44,769 nt of DNA, taken from positions 1 to 44,769 of the forward strand of contig CAZXTL010000015.1 of the NCBI GenBank assembly GCA_964643725.1, read 5' to 3'. The DNA is from DYQY01 sp964643725. GTDB lineage: Bacteria > Margulisbacteria > Riflemargulisbacteria > GWF2-35-9 > DYQY01. Below the pieces are notes generated by a model. That model was given only the letters and a program-made list of their open reading frames with translations. It was not told the DNA's origin and did no database searches. How positions within the stretch are numbered: position 1 is the first letter of the stretch; every line of letters starts with the position of its first letter. Both the position numbers and the translations under genes were made by a program. This document shows, in pieces, positions 15,914-25,200 of the stretch.

Positions 15914-18900
15914 TTAAGGCACAACTGGCGTTGTAGCTGGCGGCGTAGTAGCTGGCGTAGTAGCTGGTGGCGTTGTGGCTGGCGTAGTAGCTGGCGGCGT
16001 AGTAGCTGGCGTAGTGGCTGGCGGCGTTGTAGCTGGTGGCGTTGAAACTACAACTCTTGGTGTACCATCATCACCTAATAAATCATGCGTATTAGAAAAC
16101 ACCCAATCTGATACGTCTTGAGTATAATCAAGAGCAATATCTATTCCACTTCTGTCATTTCCTAAGACACTTAATGCTCTATATGAGTTTCCATAAGTAG
16201 CAGCATAAGAATCTTCCCCTCCGTCATTTGCTAACACTCCAATGTCAGACATTGATAAATCAACAAACTGTACATAGTATGATGATCCTGTACTTCCAAT
16301 AAATCCTTTAATTCCTACAAGCTTATTTATAGCTGCAGAAGTCGAACTGTTCATGATATTTGAATTGCTTCCTAAATATTCACTCATTTGAGAACATTTA
16401 CCAACGGCTGAAAGCAGAGTCCCATCTCTGCCTTGAGAAATAAAAGCTATTCTCTTAATATTATTATAGTACTGAGCATCATTTCCAGACTGAGCATTCA
16501 GATCAAACCCAATAGTTCCAGTTAATATTTGATTAACTAATCTATCCATAATCTCAGACTTATTTTCAAGTGCTGCTGCTTTATACAAGTTTTCTGCTGC
16601 TAAAATAATTGAATCTACATTTAATAATGCTTGCCCACTATTATTTAGCCCAAATATATCAAGATTGCCACCTTCGTCTAAGTTCTGTCCAGCAGCTTCC
16701 ATAATTGCAGCTGTTTGGAATTGACCAAGCGCTCCATCTAACTCATTTACAATTCCTCTAGAAGCAGATACTACTGATTCTCGAAGATACGCTTGTACTT
16801 TCTTATCTCCTGCTAAAGCTTGCTCCTTCATTGAAGTAAATAAAGCTGTACCATCAACTCTTGTCATTTTTGAAAGCAACATATTAATTTCTTTAAAGTC
16901 TGAAGCTGCTTCTGTTGTCTCATTCATTAATGCTGCTGAAATCTTTGCAAAAACATCTTGACTCCAATTTGCTTCAGATTGAAGAGCATTAACAATATAT
17001 CCAGCTGCTACATCAGAAGGATACACTTTACAAATAAGTGCGGCAAAACGACTAATGTTGTCTGGATCATTATTTAAACCTTTTACTAAAGAATTAGCTA
17101 ACTCTCCAGCACGAGCACCATTTGTTCTTAAATATGTATTAAAAGCAGTATTAAAAGCAGCTTCAGCAGCAGGCTCCGCCTGATAGTAAATAGAAGCTAC
17201 TGCATCTGTTCCTGCATATTCAATCAAAGTATCTATAGCTATTTCTAAAGTAGATCTTGTTGTAGGTGTAGGTTTAACTGACGACATATGATTAAACAAA
17301 TCTACTATCTTTGGTGCAACATTAGCACCACCATTTGATATTCCAAGATTCATAAACACCTGAAACATATCATTATTACTAGTAACTTTCTGTGATAATA
17401 AAAGTGAATATTTATCTGCTGTTACTTTGTTACCATTTTGTGCATTACTCTCAAGATAAGCGATAGTCATGTTATTGAATACATCGTTAGACATCTCGTC
17501 AGTATCAGAGAGAAAAAAATCAACTAAAGCATCATTGTAAGTAGCTGGATTATTGATATCTATTGCAGCGTTCTCTGTTCTTGCTAACCATTGTCTAAGT
17601 TTATCATTTTCTCTTGTGGCAATCGTAGCCGCATTAACTCCACTGTAAGTCTGTGCGCCAAATGATGTAATACTTCTATAATTTGCCTCACGGAATCCTG
17701 CGTTATCAACTACTTCACCTATTACCCTTGCTCCGTCTCCACCATACTCAGCTTTCTGATCGATATTTTGATTAATAGTTGCTGATACATTTGTTGTGGA
17801 ATTAGCTGCAACAAACACTCCAGTCCTAAATTCAACATCTGCTGAAAGTTCTTTATCATGAATACTCATTTGTGAGTAATCCATTGTACTATTAATTACC
17901 GCTGTATTGGAAACTGAAGCCAATAAAGATGAAGCATCGCTTCCAACAGCACCTAAGCTATCAAAATATATCATAGCAACTGGGTCACAATTACGACATG
18001 GATTACCAGTACCAGGATTATCTGGAGTACCACCGGTTCTTGTAGTATAAACATCCCCAAATATCAACTGATGTTCATCAGTTTCTTGTTTATTAATTTT
18101 CTGCCATAAATTAGTTTGTGTAGTTGCTGCTGCAGTACCGATACTTCCACCTGCTAAAAGGTCAAGAACTTTGACAGGTCTTGCATTAGCAGCAGGACCA
18201 GTACCATCTGCATTAGCTGGCCATAGTACTGTTTGATTAAAAATCTGTGCACCTGCCCCACTATAACTCGTATAATTTGTTCCAGTAGCTACGTCAGTGC
18301 CAACTTGACTATTAATATAATTTAAAACTGTTGGTGGCAAATAATATACCCCACCACTATTTGCACCACGATGTTCAGCTGGATTAGTAGTTACAGTAAA
18401 TGAATGCCAAGAACCAGTTGCAGTACCCGACCTCCATGCTTGTAGATCAGTAAGGCTAACTTCTGTTGTTGATCTTAATACCCCAACGTTTCCTTGGTCT
18501 ATGTCTGTCAATAAAACTGAAAGGGTAATGTTTGCCCCATTTACAGTAACATTAGCGTCTCCTTTATGCATCGCTTCTGCTATCTGTAATATCTGGGCAG
18601 CAGTAAAAGTTACAACAGTGTTATCTGCTTTTTGCCATCTCATTTGTGCATCATTTCTAATTGCACCATTACTATCTTTTAACCAATTCAACAATTGGTC
18701 ACCCCAAGCCTGCTCTTGAGTAATCTGAAGACCTATTATAGAACTTGTATCAACATTAATATCTCCTGTTGTTGTAAAAGCAGCCCCTGTCTGATTGACA
18801 TGAACTTCAGTTCCAGCTGCCAACATCCCGGAAGCAGCTTGACTCCAATCAACATTATTATCAATATTTACATCATAATCAATATTTGCCTTAACATTAC

Positions 18901-19624
18901 TATCAACATTTATATCGAACTTAATAACACCATTTGCGGATACGTCGTCCCCGCCATTATCATTACGCGTACCACTTGCATTATATGATTGATAAATAGA
19001 AAAATCGCCGGCAATATTAATCTCATTACCAAATCCAGCCACAGCACCAGAAAGATTAACGTTATTGTCTATGTTATATTCCAAATGATATTGTCCATCT
19101 GCTTGGTAAATACTATTACTATCCCAATTAACATCATTATCAAGAGTTACACTTAAAGCATTATTAGCAAAGGTCATACCAGCTGCAGAAGAATCATTCA
19201 CAGTTACAGAAGCTATATGTGTTAAATTATTTCTAGTAGAAGCAAATCCAACAGTATCAGTATTAATAATAAGTCCATTGGTATCTGCAACAAAAATAGT
19301 AAAATCTGTAACGTCAGTACCATTAGCAGCATCAGTATTGCCATCATTAATATTTATTCTATCAAAATCAATTACGCCAAGATTATCAGCACCAATTACC
19401 GCATCATTTAAATCAAAAAAAACAGCACCATCAGAACTATCAACATTAATAGTAATATTTTTCATCATCGCCTTTATCTCATCATCTGATTTGGTTGCAT
19501 TTCCGTTTTGACTCCTAATATAATTAAAAATTTCTTGTGATGTTAAAGTATTAGCATCAGTACCTCCATGCTCATTGTTATTGGCACCTGTATTTGTATT
19601 TGCAGCTGAAAAATTTATTTCCAT
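15914..19624 (-). CDS. Giant protein (1236 aa) with Asn/Asp-rich beta region and TTPPATTPA tail
   Basis: No recognised domain. It starts MEINFSAANTNTGANNN after an AGGGGG Shine-Dalgarno site, with no signal peptide. Residues ~60-310 are Asn/Asp/Val/Ile-rich and beta-like, with imperfect repeats of NIDNNV and DINVDT type (VNIDNNVDWSQAASG). Residues ~310-1180 are mostly helical, Ala-rich and globular-looking. One CRNC pair lies near residue 543. The last ~43 residues are a Thr/Pro/Ala repeat of the 9-residue unit TTPPATTPA (15917-16041), a typical cell-surface or linker stalk. The upstream two-box element at 19671-19705 is shared with the 349-residue gene. It is probably a surface or secreted structural protein exported by a non-Sec route; this is inference. 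Confidence 0.75.
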   Translation of the reverse strand: MEINFSAANTNTGANNNEHGGTDANTLTSQEIFNYIRSQNGNATKSDDEIKAMMKNITINVDSSDGAVFFDLNDAVIGADNLGVIDFDRININDGNTDAANGTDVTDFTIFVADTNGLIINTDTVGFASTRNNLTHIASVTVNDSSAAGMTFANNALSVTLDNDVNWDSNSIYQADGQYHLEYNIDNNVNLSGAVAGFGNEINIAGDFSIYQSYNASGTRNDNGGDDVSANGVIKFDINVDSNVKANIDYDVNIDNNVDWSQAASGMLAAGTEVHVNQTGAAFTTTGDINVDTSSIIGLQITQEQAWGDQLLNWLKDSNGAIRNDAQMRWQKADNTVVTFTAAQILQIAEAMHKGDANVTVNGANITLSVLLTDIDQGNVGVLRSTTEVSLTDLQAWRSGTATGSWHSFTVTTNPAEHRGANSGGVYYLPPTVLNYINSQVGTDVATGTNYTSYSGAGAQIFNQTVLWPANADGTGPAANARPVKVLDLLAGGSIGTAAATTQTNLWQKINKQETDEHQLIFGDVYTTRTGGTPDNPGTGNPCRNCDPVAMIYFDSLGAVGSDASSLLASVSNTAVINSTMDYSQMSIHDKELSADVEFRTGVFVAANSTTNVSATINQNIDQKAEYGGDGARVIGEVVDNAGFREANYRSITSFGAQTYSGVNAATIATRENDKLRQWLARTENAAIDINNPATYNDALVDFFLSDTDEMSNDVFNNMTIAYLESNAQNGNKVTADKYSLLLSQKVTSNNDMFQVFMNLGISNGGANVAPKIVDLFNHMSSVKPTPTTRSTLEIAIDTLIEYAGTDAVASIYYQAEPAAEAAFNTAFNTYLRTNGARAGELANSLVKGLNNDPDNISRFAALICKVYPSDVAAGYIVNALQSEANWSQDVFAKISAALMNETTEAASDFKEINMLLSKMTRVDGTALFTSMKEQALAGDKKVQAYLRESVVSASRGIVNELDGALGQFQTAAIMEAAGQNLDEGGNLDIFGLNNSGQALLNVDSIILAAENLYKAAALENKSEIMDRLVNQILTGTIGFDLNAQSGNDAQYYNNIKRIAFISQGRDGTLLSAVGKCSQMSEYLGSNSNIMNSSTSAAINKLVGIKGFIGSTGSSYYVQFVDLSMSDIGVLANDGGEDSYAATYGNSYRALSVLGNDRSGIDIALDYTQDVSDWVFSNTHDLLGDDGTPRVVVSTPPATTPPATTPATTPPATTPATTPPATTPATTPPATTPVVP
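15917..16041 (-). repeat. 27-bp coding repeat (TTPPATTPA tail)
   Basis: Tandem ~27-bp units with silent GTA/GTT and GGC/GGT changes encode repeated TTPPATTPA at the C-terminus of the 1236-residue protein. Its G+C is far above the surrounding gene. Copy number is likely to vary by slippage. Confidence 0.85.
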
Positions 19625-19670
19625 AATAATTCCCCCTTTTATTTTATTTACCTTTTTATGTTCTCAATAT

Positions 19671-19705
19671 AAGTATCGAAGGTTCCAGGAAAACCCATGC
19701 ATCGA
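19671..19705 (-). promoter_or_regulatory. Two-box upstream element of the 1236-residue gene
   Basis: On the minus strand TCGATGCATG, 17 unconserved bases, CGATACTT, then 46 bases to the ATG. The same boxes with the same 17-base spacing lie before the 349-residue gene (34755-34789). The spacing suits a -35/-10 pair for an alternative sigma factor. Confidence 0.55.
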
Positions 19706-19712
19706 AATATTA

Positions 19713-19745
19713 TGGTTCAATCGTTCACTTGTTCAATGGTTCACT
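19713..19745. repeat. Octamer array (GAACCATT family), copy 1
   Basis: 8-bp units TTCAATCG, TTCACTTG, TTCAATGG, TTCACTGG. The array runs through the stop codon of the 263-residue methyltransferase and encodes its last residues (SSEPLNK, stop). Confidence 0.75.
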
Positions 19746-20516
19746 GGAAATTAGAAAATACTTATCTCCGCCTAACGGGACTTTATCAACTTTATCCCAA
19801 TATAATGACAACAAAGCATCTGTTTCTGCTACACTCCAAAAAAATGACTTTGAGGATACTCGACTAGAAGGATCTTTCTCAGAATAATATTCTCGCTGCA
19901 CAGTTCCATCATCCACGTTATACCCTATCTCTTCACTTACTAATCGTTCGTTATGACCTTCCGCATAAGCCTTCTTGTAATATTTACCATCAAGAAACAA
20001 AGCTTTTCTTCTATCCATTTCTTGAAGTATAAAAAAACCATCCACAGACAATGCCTCCTTTACTTTGGAGTACAACTGAATTGATTCTTTCGGTGGGAAA
20101 TGCGGAGTAGAAAGACCATACATTATTATCACATCAAATTTCTTATTAAAATCTGATATCTGCATAGCTTCAATCTGCCTAAAATTTACATTATTAATAC
20201 CTAGTATTGCAGAAAGCCTAGCATTTTCCATAAATAAATCCCTAGTATCTGTAACTAAAACATTTACTTTTTTATTAGGAAATAATGAAGCAAAAACTAA
20301 AGAACCATATCCAGAACCTGCGCATATCTCAAGAACATTCCACTCGTCTTTATCTAAAAAATTGCTTGAAATAATACTAGAATCTATAAGTTTCTGAAAA
20401 TAATAAAATGTTTCTTGAAGATATTTCTGACCTCTCTCTGATGACGGATCATCAGGCCAAAAATATAATTCATATAGATTACTCTTGTGCACCGATTGAC
20501 TGTAAGTAATTAACAA
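19725..20516 (-). CDS. Class I SAM-dependent methyltransferase-like protein
   Basis: Up to 263 residues. Motif I is VLEICAGSGYG (61-71), with an acidic residue in VLVTDTRD as motif II and a FDVIIMYGLSTPH strand as motif IV, giving a Rossmann methyltransferase fold. There is no ATG near the N-terminus: possible starts are TTG at 20516 or GTG at 20492, both inside the end of the ankyrin gene, so translation is probably by reinitiation. Residues 22-33 (DDPSSERGQKYL) resemble residues 35-46 of the 2500-residue protein (DDPSEEGQLWLD). The C-terminus is formed by the octamer array. Substrate unknown. Confidence 0.72.
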   Translation of the reverse strand: MLITYSQSVHKSNLYELYFWPDDPSSERGQKYLQETFYYFQKLIDSSIISSNFLDKDEWNVLEICAGSGYGSLVFASLFPNKKVNVLVTDTRDLFMENARLSAILGINNVNFRQIEAMQISDFNKKFDVIIMYGLSTPHFPPKESIQLYSKVKEALSVDGFFILQEMDRRKALFLDGKYYKKAYAEGHNERLVSEEIGYNVDDGTVQREYYSEKDPSSRVSSKSFFWSVAETDALLSLYWDKVDKVPLGGDKYFLISSEPLNK

Positions 20517-21144
20517 CTTCCAAACTATTAGCTCTCCTCGCCATAGCTAAAGCAGTAACCCCATCAGACATTCTTAGATTAACATCAGCACCTTTATTAT
20601 AAAGAAGTACTATTTTATCTAAATCACCTTTAAGAGCAGCTATCATCAGTGGTGTTGTTCCATATTTCTTACCTCTAGCATTGACGTCTGCACCTTTACC
20701 TATAAGAAACCCAAACAATCTCTCATGTCCATAAACTAAAGAAGTAATAAGCGGTGACCATCCATCAGCATCAACAACATTAATATTGGCTTTGTTATCT
20801 AACATAAAAGACGCAACCTTCAAACTGTTATATGCGGCTGCACATAGAAGCACTACATCCTTAGAAACAAACCTACCTTCAACTAAAGGAATAATCCCTT
20901 TTGGAAAATCAGCTAATAATACGTTAATTAAGGACTGCACTTTCTCATCTTCAAATTCTTTAAACTTTTCTTGAATCACCTTAAGAGATTCTGCTTCAGA
21001 AAGAGTATTCCCTACAACTAAAGAATCAAGCATCCTCTTAGCTATTTTTGGATTAAAGGCAACTTGTTCATTGTTCTTATATGCATTTATATACTTTACT
21101 GTTTCTCTAGGATTTATTTTCCATAATGATATCTTTAATTCCAT
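20479..21144 (-). CDS. Ankyrin-repeat protein
   Basis: 221 residues with GGAGGGGG 6 nt before the ATG. After an N-terminal helical region (~1-75), four ankyrin units follow: KDVVLLCAAAYNSLKVASFM, DADGWSPLITSLVYGHERLF with KGADVNARG, GTTPLMIAALKGDLDKIVLL with KGADVNLRM, and DGVTALAMARRANSLEVVNY. These stack as a protein-binding solenoid. It overlaps the downstream methyltransferase frame by 14-38 bp, suggesting that the two function together. No signal peptide. Confidence 0.85.
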   Translation of the reverse strand: MELKISLWKINPRETVKYINAYKNNEQVAFNPKIAKRMLDSLVVGNTLSEAESLKVIQEKFKEFEDEKVQSLINVLLADFPKGIIPLVEGRFVSKDVVLLCAAAYNSLKVASFMLDNKANINVVDADGWSPLITSLVYGHERLFGFLIGKGADVNARGKKYGTTPLMIAALKGDLDKIVLLYNKGADVNLRMSDGVTALAMARRANSLEVVNYLQSIGAQE

Positions 21145-21230
21145 AAGGAGCCCCCTCCAATAATTTTAAATACTAATTTTCTTCTAGCTATAATGTACCT
21201 TAATCTAATGATTTTATCCAGTAATTTTGA

Positions 21231-21236
21231 TATACT
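21231..21236 (+). promoter_or_regulatory. -10 box of the 281-residue methyltransferase, leaderless spacing
   Basis: TATACT followed by exactly 6 bases and the ATG at 21243. No Shine-Dalgarno sequence. Confidence 0.55.
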
Positions 21237-21242
21237 TTTAAA

Positions 21243-22088
21243 ATGAATTATATTTGGGATAATATTGACATACATCTTAGTAAAGAACAAATAACAGATT
21301 TCCTTAAACTTGACGGAATAAATCTAGAAACTCCTGATTTACTTAAAAGGATAAAAGAACGGAAATTATCATATTCCTCCTTAGGTCTTATAAATAAAAA
21401 CTCATATATCTTAGACATAGGCTGCGGACTAGGAGAAGATTGTTTAGACCTAGCAGACCTAACTGGAAGTAACGGCAAAGTGATTGGAATAGACATCTCC
21501 GATACCCTTACAAAAGAAGCGACTAACATAAGCATCAAACACAAAATAAGTAATGTAATTTATCAAACAATGGACGCACACAAACTAGATTACCAAGATT
21601 CTAGTTTTGATGCTGTTTGCATAAGAAGAAGTCTGCAACATATGATTAATCCTCAAACGGTATTAAATGAATCCATTCGAGTTCTTAAGGCTGGAGGAAG
21701 AATACTTATCATTGAACCAGATAGAGGCTCTGCCATTATAAATCATCCCAATAGACAAATGACCAGAATGATTATGACCTATATTGAAGAAGTTGTGAGA
21801 AATCCATGGATTGGCAGACAATTAAAACAGCTAATGTCTAATAAGGATATTAATTCACTTTCTATTAATTATGATATTGATGTCCTATCAACATATCAGG
21901 CAATAAATAATAACTTTGGCATTGAACAAGCTTCCACTCATCTTGTAAACTTAAAACTATTAAGTCACGAACAAGCTCATGATTGGCTAAATATTTTAAA
22001 AGTACTAGATAAAAACAACCAACTATTCTGCTCAACAACACAGTTTATTGCAACTGGTATTAAAACCTCACCAACGAAATATACTTAA
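21243..22088 (+). CDS. Class I SAM-dependent methyltransferase
   Basis: 281 residues. Motif I ILDIGCGLGEDCLDL (56-70), motif II VIGIDIS, DAHKLDYQDSSFDAVCIRRSLQHM (motifs III-IV) and VLKAGGRILIIEPDRGS (motif VI) give a complete Methyltransf_11/25 (UbiE/arsenite-MT-like) core. The C-terminal ~90 residues (DVLSTYQAINNNFGIEQAS...) form a variable cap that would define substrate. It is divergent from the ankyrin gene and convergent with the radical SAM fusion. Likely substrates (small molecule, or a protein of this locus) cannot be told from sequence. Confidence 0.85.
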   Translation: MNYIWDNIDIHLSKEQITDFLKLDGINLETPDLLKRIKERKLSYSSLGLINKNSYILDIGCGLGEDCLDLADLTGSNGKVIGIDISDTLTKEATNISIKHKISNVIYQTMDAHKLDYQDSSFDAVCIRRSLQHMINPQTVLNESIRVLKAGGRILIIEPDRGSAIINHPNRQMTRMIMTYIEEVVRNPWIGRQLKQLMSNKDINSLSINYDIDVLSTYQAINNNFGIEQASTHLVNLKLLSHEQAHDWLNILKVLDKNNQLFCSTTQFIATGIKTSPTKYT

Positions 22089-22114
22089 TGTTTCCTAACT
22101 AGAATTATACCGTT

Positions 22115-22134
22115 GCCTCTCCTGGCAGAGAGGC
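22115..22134. terminator. Weak hairpin between convergent genes
   Basis: GCCTCTC, loop CTGGCA, GAGAGGC: a 7-bp GC-rich stem between the methyltransferase stop and the radical SAM fusion stop. Neither side has a clean T-run, so terminator function is uncertain. Confidence 0.35.
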
Positions 22135-22180
22135 TTAGGGATTTGATTATCTGAATATATTATAAAAACAGGGTGCATTT

Positions 22181-22215
22181 ACCATTGAACTAGTGAACCA
22201 CTGAACTATTGAACC
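22181..22215. repeat. Octamer array (GAACCATT family), copy 2
   Basis: 8-bp units GAACTAGT, GAACCACT, GAACTATT, GAACCGCT. It supplies the last codons and TAG stop of the radical SAM fusion protein (RFNSSVVH, stop). Confidence 0.75.
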
Positions 22216-25200
22216 GCTCAATGTATTCATTAAGCAACCCTATCTGCTCTAGCTTAAACTTATGCATCTTCTCAGCTGTAATAAGAAAAACTTCATCTCC
22301 ACTTTGTTGCTCGCCTGTATATTTTCTTCTATAAAACTCATTTAATGACTTTTTAAAAACAGAAGCTTCACTGCTATACAATTGTCTTGAAGATAAAAAT
22401 CCAGAGCCAATCTGATTAAACTTAACTATTAGCTCATCATACAGTTCTTTTTTTAACTGATATTTATCCTTATCTGAATTCTTCTCTATATATTCTTTAC
22501 TCATCTCAAAACCTGAAGACTGGGGTAAATTCTCAAAAAAGAAAATCTCAACATGATCAATATTCCAAATATTTCTTTTAATATAATCAAAAGTCATAAG
22601 CAAATCATCAACATTCTCCTCTGGAAGTCCGATTATAAAAGAAGCATGAATAAATATCCCCGCTTTTGCGACATTAGGAATAACGGCCTCATTGTCCTGT
22701 ACCTTTGTTCCTTTATGAACTACATCAAGTACGTGCTGTGAGTTACTTTCTATGCCAAACGAAAGATAAACTGCTCCAGCTTGGCAAAGCTGTTCACAAA
22801 AAAATTCGTCAAACCCAGAATCAATACGAACATAGGCACTCCAATACATTCGATCCTTTAATTGAGTAAGTTTATTTACAAATTCTTTAATCCACCCAAA
22901 GCTACCGTTTAGCAACATATCTGTGAAATAAAACAAATTACAACTATGTATTTTAATATGAAATAACATTTCATTTATAACATCATCAACATTCCTTAAC
23001 CTGTAACCTTCCCACAAAATTTTATGAGAACAAAAAGAACAATTAGAGCTACACCCCCTTGAGGCACAAATAGGCATAACCTGATGAGCAAGCTTACCAT
23101 CGCTATAGCCACTTACGTAATCCAGTAAAGGTAATTCTACATTAATATCAAGCAAATCTTCATCCTTATAATGAAGGTAATCACTATTAATATTTTCTTT
23201 AGTAATAACTCCTGGTATATACCTTTTACCAGAAACATATTCTTTAACCTTCTTCTCTCCCTCTTTAAGAATAAGAGCATCTACTAAACCTTCACTAAGA
23301 AAATACTTATACTTCTCTACTTCCATGAACACATCAGGACCACCTAGGAAAACATTCTTTAATTTTTTACTTTTCATTTGTTCTAAAAATATTTTGGTTA
23401 TTTCAAAAGTATTATCAAAACAAGATATACCTAAGAAGACATATGATTTTTCAACGATTAACTCTAATAATTTTTGAAAATAATTATCAATAAATCCTCT
23501 AAATTGGGAATCGTTCATATAATTATATTGAAAAGAAAATGTCTTACTCCATTCATCTTTATAGTTAAAATACATATCTTTATTAATGTCTATAACATCA
23601 CACTTAATTCCATTTCCAATCAAATAATTAGCTAAGAAGTTAACTCCAGGAGGAGGAAGCATCGGAGTAACAGCAGGAAAATGAAGCAATACAACATTAT
23701 TAGCTTTAATAGAAGGAATCAAACCTTTTAAATATTCAATAATAAACTGTTTTTTTGCATTACACCTAAGTTCATTCACCTTAAACATATCACCACTAAT
23801 CTCATGACACTGAAGCAAACAATCGCCTGCACAATTCCATTTAAGAAGACAGTGTCTACATTCAGACATATTCTCAGTAACACGTTTTCTAAGTCTTTCT
23901 TCATTCTCAAACTCAATACTAAGTTCATTAGCAACATTTGCCCAAACAAAAGGATTCGAACTGCCTTGTCCTAAATCATAAGCTCTAGTACAGGAACAAA
24001 CATCTCCATTACCATAAATACCAACTCCAGCCTTACAAGCATCACACTGATAATTCCTAGGAATATACTGATAAAAATCAGGTAGAAAATCAGATACCAA
24101 ATAAATACCTTCGTTATCGGCCTTTTGCTTCATTGCTAAAAATTTATTCGCAAAAATATATAAATCTGCATCTCTTTGAGCAGGATGTTCGTGCTGTTGT
24201 GACCTACCCAAAAAAGAATGCACAGGATTCATCATCATTGCCCTTACACCTAATGATTTAATAAATTCATAAATAGAATCTAACTTTTCTTGAGAATATT
24301 CAGTTATAACTGAAACTGTAGAAACATTAACACCTCGTTCAGCCATCTTCTTAATGTTATATGTAATCTTCTTAAAAGCTTCAGTTCCTTCTGTTCGTTG
24401 AGCATCATTAATTTCTTTGTCACCATCTATAGAAACGCTTACTGCTATATTAATATCGACTATCCAGTCAATTAATTCCGTAGCAAAAAATCCATTTGTT
24501 TGAATACGAATAGTTCGTTTATTGGTTTTGGAATCTATGTAAGCAACTATCTTTTTAATTTCTTCAATCATTAATGTTGGTTCGCCACCACCATGGAACT
24601 CTACCTCTATGCCATCAAGGTCCTCACCGTACATTTTATTTAAATAATTAATAGCTTTCTCTGAGTTTATCTCGTCCGTATCATTTGAAGCACAATTATT
24701 GTCACCCGAACTTAAATAACAATATTTACAACGAAGGTTGCATTTATTGGTCATATGAAAGCGAACTTTCTTTACGAAACCATTGCATCTCTTTAAGTCA
24801 GCTACAGACTGCCTAAAATATTTCATCCCAACAGGCACAAGCAACCCAGCATTAATAAAATGATTACGATACACTTCATCAAACTCGATAGGAGATAAAT
24901 TCTTAAAATACCTTATTGGAACTCCTACCATCCTGCCTATAAGTGGCAAAAAGAAATATATACGTTCGTTTCTTTTTTCAACAAAAAATATATCCTTTAT
25001 TGGCTCCAGTTGATTAGTAAACTCTACCGAAAATTCTTTACTATATTTACCAAAATGAGAGACATCAATTCCTGATACTAATTTAGAGTATTTATATAAC
25101 AAACTAGCCTCTATGATTTCAGGAATAAATTCCTTCTTCCATTTTGAATTGATTTTGTTCCCAATATCTTTAAAGTACATTTCAGTCACAAAGTCAGCAA

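Noticed and set aside
17900..18100. Frameshift or stop inside the 1236-residue gene
   Set aside because: The frame is uninterrupted over the whole length and composition is uniform apart from the terminal repeat.
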